A DNA stretch of 64,000 nucleotides from CBFHWY01 sp965659675 (GTDB taxonomy: Bacteria; Bacteroidota; Bacteroidia; Flavobacteriales_G; Salibacteraceae): NCBI GenBank assembly GCA_965659675.1, contig CBFHWY010000004.1, forward strand, positions 1 through 64,000, read 5' to 3'. This document shows, in pieces, positions 8,423 through 16,694 of the stretch. The notes under the pieces were generated by a model. That model was not told the DNA's origin, did no database searches, and saw only the letters and a program-made list of their open reading frames with translations. The number at the start of each line of letters is the position of its first letter. Position 1 is the stretch's first letter. Made by a program: the position numbers and the translations under genes.

Positions 8423-9595
8423 ATGAAATCACTAGTTATTAAATCAAGTTTAGCTCTTGCCCTGACCTTAGGAGCTAACGAGCTGTTTGCTGCAGAAAGC
8501 GAATCGATGATGAACTTGCAGACAGACATGGGAATGCTCCTTCTTCATTCAACAATTACCCTTTTACTGCTTGTCATTTTTCTTGTGCTTGCCGGGGTGG
8601 TGAAGAATATGAGCTCAAATAAACGCTTAAGCGACCTCATCAAAGCAAATCGCGCTGCGAAAGTGATGTTGATCGGTTTCTTTTTGAGCATTGGTGGAAC
8701 TGCGATGGCTCAAAACGCTACAAGTGCAGAATCATTGCCTTTTGTGATGAGCGATAGCCTGCTTTGGACCTTCATTACAGTGGATGTGCTGTTGGTCTCG
8801 CTGATCCTTTACGAAATATCACTGATCAAAAAGATCTTTAGAATGGCTGCCCCTCCTTCTGAAGCCGAAGCGGTGGAAGAGAATGATTGGGCCGTTGCCG
8901 GAATCAAGTTAACCGATAATGTTCCTCTCGAAAAAGAAGGGGATGTTATGCTCGACCATAACTACGATGGCATTCGTGAGTTGGATAATAATCTTCCACC
9001 ATGGTGGCTTTACGGCTTCTATGTAAGTATCGTGTTTGCCGTGGTCTATGTCATCTACTTCCACTTTGCTGGTGGACTCTCACAGGCCGAAGAATACAAT
9101 CAGGAAATGGCTCAGGCCGAAAAAGAGGTTGCCGCTTATTTAAGTTCACTTTCCAATTTGGTTGATGAGTCGAACGTGACACTGCTAACGGCTGAATCTG
9201 ACCTGGCTTCAGGAAAAGAGATCTACAATACAAACTGTGCTAGTTGTCATGGTATGAACGGTGAAGGTGGGGTTGGACCAACCTTTGCAGATCGCTACTG
9301 GAAGCACGGTGGTGGAATCAAAAATGTATTTAGTACCATCAAGTACGGTGTGGTTGAGAAAGGAATGATCTCCTGGGAGTCATCGCTTTCTCCAGGTGAG
9401 ATGCAGAAAGTTGCCAGTTATCTCTTGACCTTTGAGGGAACCAAGCCACCGGGAATGAAAGAACCTGAAGGTGAGCTTTGGGAAGAATCTGCTGCTGAAA
9501 CACCTGCGCCGGCAGAGGCTGACTCAAGTGATGAGAACTCTGAAGAACCAAAAGAAGCTGAAGCTAGCTCTGAAGAAGAGGTAGCTCAGTTATAA
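8423..9595 (+). CDS. ccoP: cbb3-type oxidase subunit CcoP with one c-type heme
   Basis: The protein has 390 residues. An N-terminal segment with three hydrophobic stretches (near 3-22, 35-58 and 80-96) is followed by a CcoP-like anchor with LDHNYDGIRELDNNLPPWW and a helix YGFYVSIVFAVVYVIYFHF. The cytochrome c domain has a single CASCH motif (C272, C275, H276) and distal Met in KGMISW. Proteobacterial CcoP has two c hemes, so this is the short single-heme type. The C-terminal 45 residues are an acidic Glu/Ala/Ser tail. It passes electrons from cytochrome c to CcoO. It is the last structural gene, and a hairpin separates it from ccoG. Confidence 0.93.
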   Translation: MKSLVIKSSLALALTLGANELFAAESESMMNLQTDMGMLLLHSTITLLLLVIFLVLAGVVKNMSSNKRLSDLIKANRAAKVMLIGFFLSIGGTAMAQNATSAESLPFVMSDSLLWTFITVDVLLVSLILYEISLIKKIFRMAAPPSEAEAVEENDWAVAGIKLTDNVPLEKEGDVMLDHNYDGIRELDNNLPPWWLYGFYVSIVFAVVYVIYFHFAGGLSQAEEYNQEMAQAEKEVAAYLSSLSNLVDESNVTLLTAESDLASGKEIYNTNCASCHGMNGEGGVGPTFADRYWKHGGGIKNVFSTIKYGVVEKGMISWESSLSPGEMQKVASYLLTFEGTKPPGMKEPEGELWEESAAETPAPAEADSSDENSEEPKEAEASSEEEVAQL

Positions 9596-9603
9596 GTTCA
9601 GAG

Positions 9604-9642
9604 AACACCTCCATTCACCATTTTAAATTAAATAGAGGTGTT
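9604..9642 (+). other. Intercistronic stem-loop between ccoP and ccoG
   Basis: AACACCTC (9604-9611) and GAGGTGTT (9635-9642) form a perfect 8-bp inverted repeat around a 23-base AT-rich loop. Only three Ts follow, so full termination is doubtful. It may lower ccoG expression relative to the structural subunits or protect the 3' end of the upstream message. Confidence 0.5.
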
Positions 9643-9648
9643 TGACAC

Positions 9649-11085
9649 ATGAGTGAAGAAAAAGTAATTTACGAACGCGATGAGTCCTTCCGGGACAGTA
9701 TTGCCACCGTTGATGAATCGGGAAAACGAAATTGGATATTCCCGAAAAAACAAAGCGGAAAGTACTTTAAATGGCGCACCTACCTTAGTTGGGTATACCT
9801 GGCCGTGTTCTTTGCAGCTCCCTGGATCAAGATTGGTGGAGAGCCTCTTTTGATGCTCAATGTTATCGAGCGTAAGTTCGTGATCTTCGGTCAGATCTTT
9901 TGGCCACAGGACTTTCACCTTTTTGCCCTCTTGTTCATTACCTCTATCGTCTTCATCATCCTCTTCACCGTGGTGTATGGAAGGATCTTTTGTGGCTGGG
10001 TTTGCCCGCAAACCATTTTTATGGAAATGGTATTCCGGAAGATCGAATACTTCATTGAAGGTGACGCTCCCAAACAGAAAAAGCTAGACCAGCAAGACTG
10101 GAATTGGGAAAAGATCAAGAAACGCGGCTTGAAGTATATCGTATTTTACGCTGTTTCTGTGGCCATAGCACATACTTTTCTCGCCTATCTGATCGGTAGC
10201 GATGAGCTTCTTAGAATGCAAATAGAAGAGCCGATGGCCAACATTGGTACGCTCGGACTACTTCTGATCTTTTCTGCTGTTTTCTACTTCGTTTTTGCCT
10301 ACATGCGCGAACAGGTCTGCATCGCGGTTTGTCCTTACGGCCGACTGCAGGGGGTACTCCTGGATAGAAATAGTGTGGTTGTAGCCTACGACTACGTGCG
10401 CGGAGAGAAGCGCGGACCCTTCAAAGGCAAAAGAGAAAACCGCCAGGAGGTGGGCAAGGGAGATTGCATCGATTGTCATAAGTGTGTGGATGTTTGTCCC
10501 ACAGGAATCGACATCAGAAACGGGACTCAATTGGAATGCATCAACTGTACGCTATGCATCGATGCCTGCGATTCCATTATGGATAAAGTGGGCTTTGAAC
10601 AAGGTCTGATTCGATATGCCTCTGAAGAGCAGATCGCAAACAAAACTGAGTTTAAGTTCACCGGCCGCATGAAGGCTTACTCTGTATTGCTTTTCCTGTT
10701 GATGAGTTTTGTGGTCACGCTTTTCTTCCTGAGAACGGATGTGGAAGTTTCCATCTTCAGAACCAAAGGCCCTCTGTATCAGATCGTGGACGAAAGTCAT
10801 ATTAGCAACCTTTACAATGTGAAGCTGGTAAACAAAACCAACAATGATCTTGACTTAACTTTAAAGCTGCTAAACGCAGAAGGTGAGATCAAATTCATTG
10901 GGCAGGAAGCAAGTACGATCTCCATTGAAAGCCAGCAAAAAATTGAAGGTGTGATGTTCCTCACCGTTCCAAATGACCAGCTTACGGGAATGGCTACAGA
11001 ACTTGAAGTGGGAGTTTACAATGGAGAAGAGGAAATTGATATAGTAACGACCAACTTTCTTGGTCCAACAAACATGAAACGATGA
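9649..11085 (+). CDS. ccoG: cbb3 oxidase accessory protein CcoG (polyferredoxin-type)
   Basis: This 478-residue membrane protein has several helices, a conserved FCGWVCPQTIFMEMVFRK segment and CxxxC motifs such as CIAVCPYG. Two 4Fe-4S ferredoxin motifs follow, CIDCHKCVDVCPTGID and CINCTLCIDACD. A C-terminal periplasmic Ig-like domain follows the last helix. CcoG/FixG proteins are linked to cbb3 oxidase maturation, probably by reducing copper before delivery. The gene overlaps fixH by 4 bp (ATGA). Length and order are usual for the family. Confidence 0.94.
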   Translation: MSEEKVIYERDESFRDSIATVDESGKRNWIFPKKQSGKYFKWRTYLSWVYLAVFFAAPWIKIGGEPLLMLNVIERKFVIFGQIFWPQDFHLFALLFITSIVFIILFTVVYGRIFCGWVCPQTIFMEMVFRKIEYFIEGDAPKQKKLDQQDWNWEKIKKRGLKYIVFYAVSVAIAHTFLAYLIGSDELLRMQIEEPMANIGTLGLLLIFSAVFYFVFAYMREQVCIAVCPYGRLQGVLLDRNSVVVAYDYVRGEKRGPFKGKRENRQEVGKGDCIDCHKCVDVCPTGIDIRNGTQLECINCTLCIDACDSIMDKVGFEQGLIRYASEEQIANKTEFKFTGRMKAYSVLLFLLMSFVVTLFFLRTDVEVSIFRTKGPLYQIVDESHISNLYNVKLVNKTNNDLDLTLKLLNAEGEIKFIGQEASTISIESQQKIEGVMFLTVPNDQLTGMATELEVGVYNGEEEIDIVTTNFLGPTNMKR

Positions 11086-11519
11086 AATTTACCTGGGGAA
11101 CTGGAATAGCGATCTTCTTTAGCTGCTTCGTGGCATTCATGTTATTCATGGTCTATCAAACCTCACAGCAGGACTTTGATCTGGTAACGGAAGATTATTA
11201 TTCTGCGGAATTGGCCTACCAGGATGTGATCGACAGAACGGAAAACTATCTAAAGCTCGGGGAGAAGATCCGTATTGAACGCTCTGGTGAAAACCTAAGG
11301 GTCATTATGCCTGAAAATGCTTTAAATGATCAGTCTAAAACACAGCTCCACCTGTTTCGACCATCAGATGACCTGATGGATAAGGTCTATGAGTTTAAGG
11401 GCTCCAATACGCTTATCGAAGTTCCCGCTGCCGACCTGAGCAAAGGTAAATACCTGATCAAACTGGCATGGACCACTGGTGAAGTACCTTATTATTTTGA
11501 ATCGGAGTATTACTACTAG
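11082..11519 (+). CDS. ccoH: FixH/CcoH family protein
   Basis: The protein has 145 residues with one N-terminal membrane helix (about 5-26), a segment DFDLVTEDYYSAELAYQ typical of FixH, and a periplasmic beta-rich domain. FixH/CcoH is an assembly partner of CcoI and the cbb3 oxidase. The start codon overlaps the ccoG stop, so translation is coupled, and the SafE-like gene starts 3 bp after its stop. Confidence 0.88.
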   Translation: MKFTWGTGIAIFFSCFVAFMLFMVYQTSQQDFDLVTEDYYSAELAYQDVIDRTENYLKLGEKIRIERSGENLRVIMPENALNDQSKTQLHLFRPSDDLMDKVYEFKGSNTLIEVPAADLSKGKYLIKLAWTTGEVPYYFESEYYY

Positions 11520-11522
11520 GGT

Positions 11523-12221
11523 ATGTGGAGCGCTGCGATCATATTAGGTCTTGCCAGCAGCTTGCACTGTGTGGGGATGTGCGGACCCATTGCACTCGCA
11601 CTGCCGCTTAACCGCAAGTCTGAATTTACTAAGGTCGCTGGCCTGATCGCCTACAATTTCGGCCGAATACTTAGCTACGCTAGCCTTGGATTGACCTTTG
11701 GGGCCCTGGGAAAAGGACTCTATATTTTTACCCAACAACAATGGCTCTCCATTGGTGCCGGTGTGCTCATGCTGATCATGGCATTTCTTCCGAATTCTAT
11801 TCAGTTCTTCTCAGGCAAGCACCGATGGTTTGTTCGATTTCAGCAGTCGTGGAAGAACGCTACCGCTAAATTCTTCAAACGCAACAGCCTCAAAAGCCTA
11901 TTCAGCATTGGGGTCTTAAATGGTTTTCTTCCCTGCGGAATGGTGTACGCTGCCCTTGCCGGTGCTCTGGCGAGTAGCAGTGTTTTAGGCGGAATCTACT
12001 TTATGCTCTTTTTTGGACTGGGAACCATTCCACTTATGTTTGGACTCGCCTATGCTGGTGATCTGATCAACTTGAAACAGCGCTTGCGTTTTCAAAAAAT
12101 GATTCCCATAATGTTGGGACTTGTGGGTATCATGCTCATTATAAGAGGCCTCGGACTCGATCTGGGACATTTTAGTCCAAGTGTCCTGGCCAACCAGGCC
12201 TTTATTGCGATCTGCGGCTAA
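11523..12221 (+). CDS. SafE/DsbD_2-like membrane protein of the cco locus
   Basis: This 232-residue protein with about six membrane helices opens with the family motif LHCVGMCGPIALALP, and a second motif NGFLPCGMVYAALAGAL occurs near 140. These are hallmarks of the sulfite-exporter TauE/SafE annotation group (DsbD_2 type), members of which accompany cbb3 oxidase clusters and are thought to move metal or reducing power across the membrane. It is the last gene of the cco operon, and its stop codon overlaps that of the convergent gene by 4 bp. Its substrate here cannot be deduced from sequence. Confidence 0.82.
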   Translation: MWSAAIILGLASSLHCVGMCGPIALALPLNRKSEFTKVAGLIAYNFGRILSYASLGLTFGALGKGLYIFTQQQWLSIGAGVLMLIMAFLPNSIQFFSGKHRWFVRFQQSWKNATAKFFKRNSLKSLFSIGVLNGFLPCGMVYAALAGALASSSVLGGIYFMLFFGLGTIPLMFGLAYAGDLINLKQRLRFQKMIPIMLGLVGIMLIIRGLGLDLGHFSPSVLANQAFIAICG

Positions 12222-13141
12222 AGCAACAAATACTCAAAACTCGGATGTCCGGATTGGCCTTCCTGATCGTAATAGGAAGTAAAACGGAGCTTGTAAACAA
12301 AGCCTTTTGAGTCTCTGATCAAATAGCTTCGATTTGGCACTATTTCATAGAACGCGGCATCAAAATCGTATTCTTTCCAGTCATAGCCAATGATGTCTTC
12401 CTCAGAACCCAAAACATCAGCACGCGCTTCATAAAAGGCGTAATCGATCTCATCAAAACTCTGGTCATCCACCTGCCGAATCTCAGTCGAATTACCGGAA
12501 AGGGCTCCAGTCACCAAATAGTAAACTCCTTCATCAGGAAAATACTGGGGGTATCGCGTGAATACCAGATCATAGGCATCAGGGGCTATCAGGTCAAAAG
12601 TGCTTTGCTCACTGAAGCTATAGTAAGAAGCCTTTGGTGCGCTTTGTTTCTCCTGCTTTGTTCCACCAAGTTCTGCTGTCTCTAAGAGGTACGAATCTCC
12701 TTCATCCGTAATTCGCGCCAAAAGAAAACCAAGGGGTAAACCTTCGCCGCTTATTCCAAGATCAAGAACATAAATATTTGTATTTGCTTTGAGCACTTTT
12801 TCACCCTTGCCAGAAGAGGGATCATATTGAAAACTCAATCCAGAGGTATCTGAAATTTCATCAAAGGAAGTGGCATTAGTCAGCGCTGCCGCCATGTAGC
12901 GTGAAGGGTTCAATCTGATTTCCGATTCATCCAGGTATAAATCCCAGTCGGATAATTCACATTCATCAATGATCTTTTGTTCAGAAAGTGAATAGAAGAC
13001 CATTTTGCTGAAGCGTTGACCCATTTCGAGCTCAACTACGTTTACGTCGCCTCTGTCATAGGGCGCCACAGGCTCCTCCTCTGGAATACAAGAGCCCAAA
13101 ATGAGCAGTAAAAAAATGCTCCAGAGCTTATTTAAATACAT
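12218..13141 (-). CDS. HmuY-like lipoprotein, probable heme-binding protein
   Basis: The protein has 307 residues. A lipobox LILGSC (Cys18) is followed by IPEEE; an acidic stretch just after the Cys is a surface-export signal in Bacteroidota lipoproteins. Two related halves each carry a (Y/F)YSxSEQ...(D/Y)(W/Y)DLxF pattern (about 48-70 and 171-197), and the end has IGYDWKEYD and FVYKLRFTSYYDQEGQSGHPSFEY as in HmuY. The upstream T9SS protein is a paralogue. I chose ATG 13141, which overlaps the receptor stop codon by 14 bp, rather than GTG/ATG-less extensions; an in-frame start at 13153 would add four residues. It probably captures heme and hands it to the receptor. Confidence 0.78.
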   Translation of the reverse strand: MYLNKLWSIFLLLILGSCIPEEEPVAPYDRGDVNVVELEMGQRFSKMVFYSLSEQKIIDECELSDWDLYLDESEIRLNPSRYMAAALTNATSFDEISDTSGLSFQYDPSSGKGEKVLKANTNIYVLDLGISGEGLPLGFLLARITDEGDSYLLETAELGGTKQEKQSAPKASYYSFSEQSTFDLIAPDAYDLVFTRYPQYFPDEGVYYLVTGALSGNSTEIRQVDDQSFDEIDYAFYEARADVLGSEEDIIGYDWKEYDFDAAFYEIVPNRSYLIRDSKGFVYKLRFTSYYDQEGQSGHPSFEYLLL

Positions 13142-15302
13142 CGATACTCGCATTCACAAAAAAGTTTCTTCCATTCGCCACAAAGGCAGCCCCGTTGCCT
13201 CCTCCATGCACTCCCGCAATGTTGTTTTGGAGTACCTGGGTGACATCCAAAATATTTCTGACTCCGAATGTCAGCTTAAGTCTTTCTTTAAATAGCCTTT
13301 GACTGATCTGTGCATCCACCATGCCATAGGCCTCCTGAGGAGTTCTTTCGATCTCCCCGGTTTCTGAATTGAATATGCTGATGTATTGGCGCAAAAAAGC
13401 TGAGCCAAAAACAGACAAACTTGTATTCCACTCATCGAAGCTATACATGAACTGACTGCTGATTCGATTGGAATAATCAAGCCCTGTCCCAAAGTCAATT
13501 CCGATGATATTGTAGTCGATTCTCCAATCAATGGCATCAGCCGTAAGATGATATCCTGTATTGATACCCTGACTTCTGAAATTGCCAATATTCTGATAGG
13601 TGGCTTCGAGTGGCGTGAGTGTAACTAACTCGATCTTATTTGTAATGTCGTTATAGAAAAAGCTCGCCTCCAGTGAGCTCTCGTATTTTCCGAACTTGAG
13701 CAGTTGAGTGAACTTTAGCTGGTAGGAGTCGCCATCCTCCGGGTTTAGCTCTGCATTGCCATAAACCTCGTGATTTGAATCTATGAAGTTCAAATAAGAT
13801 TCTTTGATACTCGCAATGCGGTAGGCTCTTCCATAAGATGCGCGCATGATCAAATTTTCTGTCAAGGGGATTCTACCCTGAATGGCAAAGATCCATGGAG
13901 TCCAGTTTTGATTCATGATGCCACGTCGCAAACCGAGTCTCCAGGTGGTGGTCTTCACTCTTTGCTCGTAACTTCCATAAAGTGCCAGCTCATTGTTCGA
14001 CTGCATTCCTTCAGCGATCCTCGGTCCGCGCAAGCGCTCCTGATTCGCATCAAAGCCGAGGAGAAATTTCGTTCTTGCGCTGTATTCATAATTGGTGATG
14101 AGTTTCATCCCCTCTGCATTAAACCTTTGGGTGTCTTGTTCTGCCGGATCAGGGGTAAGCTGCTGCTCCAGGGTGGTCAGGTCTTTTGAAAAAGTATTCT
14201 TGATCTGCTCAAAATAGTTTTGATGGAGCATTAGCCGCGCATTAAACTTCTCGCCTGGCGTCCATTCTGTACTCAAAAGTTGATCTGCCCGTAACCTGTG
14301 ATATTCTCTATCGATCGCCTGTTCTCCATATGGCTGAATGGCCTGACCGCGATCCAGTAGATATGAATCCGACAGGCGACTACTCAGGTTGATCATCCAA
14401 TTTTTCGTCTGTCTACTCAATTTGAGGTTACCATAATACTGTTCTTTGGGCAACCAGGTCCATCCGCGATCCAGGTCCTCGGCATTCCAACCCTGGAAGA
14501 AATTTCTTCCGGCAGACAAACTCAGGCCGTTCTTGCCAAAACCCTGATCAAAGGATGCTCCGAAATTGTATGTGCCATTACCAGTAATATGCGACTCAGC
14601 TCTAAGTCGGTGCTTTTGACTGAGGTTTGTTCTGGTTACAATATTGATGGCTCCCGCTAGAGCATTCGATCCGAATATCACCGACATTGGTCCCTCAATG
14701 ATCTCAACAGCTTCGATTGAATTGGAGCTCACCTCACTTAAGTCGAGATTCCCCAGCATTCTCCCGATCATGGGAACCCCATCTACCAGTATTTTCACAT
14801 TCTCTCCTCCAAGACCCATGATCTTCATGCTGTTCATGTTCATGGCATTGTCTCGGTTTGAACGCAGCATGGCTTGATGGGCCAGGGCCTGTTCGATGTT
14901 CTGGGCGCTCTGTGCTTCAATTTGCTCTGATGAGATCTTTCGAACATTCAGCACGCTTTCCGTAAGACTTGCCGTTGACTGGAAATCGGTGATCACGACC
15001 TCCTTGAGCTCCTCCTGAAGTTCACTGATGGTGATCCTGTTGCTTTTACCAGGAAATATGGTGTCGGCATGATAAGAGAAGCCTCTTTTATAGAACCACG
15101 CTACGCTGGGTTCTTTAATAGACCCAAGATCTGCGCGGCCCTTTTTATCTGTTCTGAAAACCTTGTCATTGCCATTCAGAAAGACTTCCACATTCTCAAC
15201 GGCTTGCCCTCCGGCATGAACAAAAACAAGAGTTTGCTCCTGAGCAAATAGCCCAGAAGCAAACAAAATGAATACAATTGATATGAATTGTGCCTTACTC
15301 AA
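13128..15302 (-). CDS. TonB-dependent outer-membrane receptor, heme/iron type
   Basis: The protein has 724 residues: a signal peptide cut before Gln21, a small N-terminal beta domain, a plug (about 105-230, with GENVKILVDGVPMIGR and IEIIEGPMSVIFGSNALAGAINIVT) and a 22-strand-type barrel. Around residues 488-520 the barrel reads YRIASIKESY, then an isolated His in SNHEVYGNAELNPE. This resembles the FRAP-His-NPNL signature of heme receptors, in degenerate form. It lies between two HmuY-like genes with overlaps of 8 and 14 bp, so all three form an operon. Heme is the best guess for the ligand; another iron complex is possible. Confidence 0.85.
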   Translation of the reverse strand: MSKAQFISIVFILFASGLFAQEQTLVFVHAGGQAVENVEVFLNGNDKVFRTDKKGRADLGSIKEPSVAWFYKRGFSYHADTIFPGKSNRITISELQEELKEVVITDFQSTASLTESVLNVRKISSEQIEAQSAQNIEQALAHQAMLRSNRDNAMNMNSMKIMGLGGENVKILVDGVPMIGRMLGNLDLSEVSSNSIEAVEIIEGPMSVIFGSNALAGAINIVTRTNLSQKHRLRAESHITGNGTYNFGASFDQGFGKNGLSLSAGRNFFQGWNAEDLDRGWTWLPKEQYYGNLKLSRQTKNWMINLSSRLSDSYLLDRGQAIQPYGEQAIDREYHRLRADQLLSTEWTPGEKFNARLMLHQNYFEQIKNTFSKDLTTLEQQLTPDPAEQDTQRFNAEGMKLITNYEYSARTKFLLGFDANQERLRGPRIAEGMQSNNELALYGSYEQRVKTTTWRLGLRRGIMNQNWTPWIFAIQGRIPLTENLIMRASYGRAYRIASIKESYLNFIDSNHEVYGNAELNPEDGDSYQLKFTQLLKFGKYESSLEASFFYNDITNKIELVTLTPLEATYQNIGNFRSQGINTGYHLTADAIDWRIDYNIIGIDFGTGLDYSNRISSQFMYSFDEWNTSLSVFGSAFLRQYISIFNSETGEIERTPQEAYGMVDAQISQRLFKERLKLTFGVRNILDVTQVLQNNIAGVHGGGNGAAFVANGRNFFVNASIDVFK

Positions 15303-16503
15303 GAATCAATCTTGTTCTAAATAATTGGCCTTCACTTTCGTAGCTTGCGATATAGCTTCCTGCCTGAAGATGACTGAGGTCGAGCCTTGCATTTACAAGA
15401 GCCTGATTAAAGACCTGTTGACCCGCTATATTCATCAAACTGAAGTTCTTTACATCCTGACTAAGGTTGAGCATGCCTTTCGCTGGATTTGGATAGAGTT
15501 TGACCTCTTTCTTACTCACGGCATCAAGTGCCGTGGGATTTCCTTCAGAGATCTTCGTGCGCTCAAATACATATTTGCTTTGGCTGCCTCCTTCGTAATC
15601 TGTGAAGATCAACTTCCAGATCTCACCTGAGCTATTCTTTACAAAAAAGGCCAGTGAATCCTGTATGTCATATTGGAAGGTGGTTCTATTGAAGCTCTTC
15701 CAATCGTATCCGATCTCGGTGATCGTTGTTCCCCAGTTAAGCCCTGAAGTATCATCACTTGCGGCTGGAACGCCCTCTCTTTGGGCGATCTCCAAACCTA
15801 AATTCACTTTGATTCCAGAAACTGGATAATATGCCGTTGTTGGTCCCGCCTGAATGGCCGCAACGTATTTGGTGAAGAGTATGTCCCAATCTGCAGCCAA
15901 TGGTTCCTCATCGATCACAGAACCAGAAAGCACATCGAAATAAACGTAATTCACGGCAGCATAATCTGACTTACTGATGGTTTGGGTGCTTTCTGAGCTT
16001 CCATCCAGGTTGGCATAAGTAAAATCAAAAGTTCCATTGGCTATCATGGAGTTGATCTTGATCTTCTTGAAGCTACCATCAGCAAGTTTCATCACAAAGA
16101 AGCGTGAGGCATTCACGTCCTTGGTGAAATTGTTGTAGGTTCCCCATCCATAATCAGGATGTACGCCTGAACCCACATTGTTGAATGCTCCTGTTTCCCA
16201 GTCTTCTGATGAGTTGTAGATATTGTCCCACGACATTCCCGTCGTATCAAAACTTGCCCAATCATTCATATCCGATGATGCAAGGTAAAGCTCAACTCCG
16301 TTTCCTTCGTTGATCAGGATGCTTGCACTTCGGTTCTGAACATTGAAGGCCACATGCCAGTTGGTGCGGTCAACAAATGTCTCTGAATCGTCAGAGAGAC
16401 TATAAAAAACGTCATTCGTATCGAGTGTAATGACTGAATCTCTTTCAGCTCGCAGAACCAAACTGAAAACTAAAAATGTAAGCGTGATGTAAAGTTTGTT
16501 CAT
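15295..16503 (-). CDS. T9SS-exported HmuY-like protein, candidate secreted hemophore
   Basis: The protein has 402 residues. Residues 1-19 form a signal peptide. Two HmuY-like halves follow (VFYSLSDDSETFVDRTNWHVAF near 32-53 and YVYFDVLSGSVIDEE plus DWDILFTKY near 186-213), with a shared ending IGYDWKSF and EIWKLIFTDYEGGSQSKYVFE. Residues 334-402 (VKLYPNPAKG onward) are a type A T9SS sorting domain, so the protein should be anchored on the surface or released. It is the promoter-proximal gene of the operon and diverges from an AraC regulator. It is a paralogue of the lipoprotein at 12218. HmuY proteins bind heme; binding here is inferred. Confidence 0.78.
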   Translation of the reverse strand: MNKLYITLTFLVFSLVLRAERDSVITLDTNDVFYSLSDDSETFVDRTNWHVAFNVQNRSASILINEGNGVELYLASSDMNDWASFDTTGMSWDNIYNSSEDWETGAFNNVGSGVHPDYGWGTYNNFTKDVNASRFFVMKLADGSFKKIKINSMIANGTFDFTYANLDGSSESTQTISKSDYAAVNYVYFDVLSGSVIDEEPLAADWDILFTKYVAAIQAGPTTAYYPVSGIKVNLGLEIAQREGVPAASDDTSGLNWGTTITEIGYDWKSFNRTTFQYDIQDSLAFFVKNSSGEIWKLIFTDYEGGSQSKYVFERTKISEGNPTALDAVSKKEVKLYPNPAKGMLNLSQDVKNFSLMNIAGQQVFNQALVNARLDLSHLQAGSYIASYESEGQLFRTRLILE

Positions 16504-16595
16504 CGTTTTATTTAATTAGACTGCAATTTTAAGTCTGAAAGCAGGGGGGCTATACCTGAAGAAGAAATAAAAATACCCCATAAAGAAAATTTACA

Positions 16596-16623
16596 TGCCC
16601 CAATTAGGTAAATTTGCCCCAAT
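16596..16623. promoter_or_regulatory. Direct repeat TGCCCCAAT, candidate AraC operator
   Basis: TGCCCCAAT occurs at 16596-16604 and 16615-16623, 19 bp apart, both followed by a GGT-containing stretch; a weaker TACCCCAT lies at 16574-16581. Direct repeats about two helical turns apart between a divergent AraC-type gene and its likely target fit the way AraC-family proteins bind. The 191-bp gap (16504-16694) otherwise shows only an AGACT/AGTCT inverted repeat near 16519-16537. Confidence 0.45.
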
Positions 16624-16694
16624 CGGTGAACCATAGGCATAATAGCGCGTTTAGACCTTAACGAGAAAAGTATGCACACACAAAATACCCTGAA

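Noticed and set aside
16504..16694. Spaced repeats in this gap as a CRISPR-like array
   Set aside because: Only two or three copies of a 9-bp word with about 10-bp spacers; too short and few, and no cas genes are present in the window.
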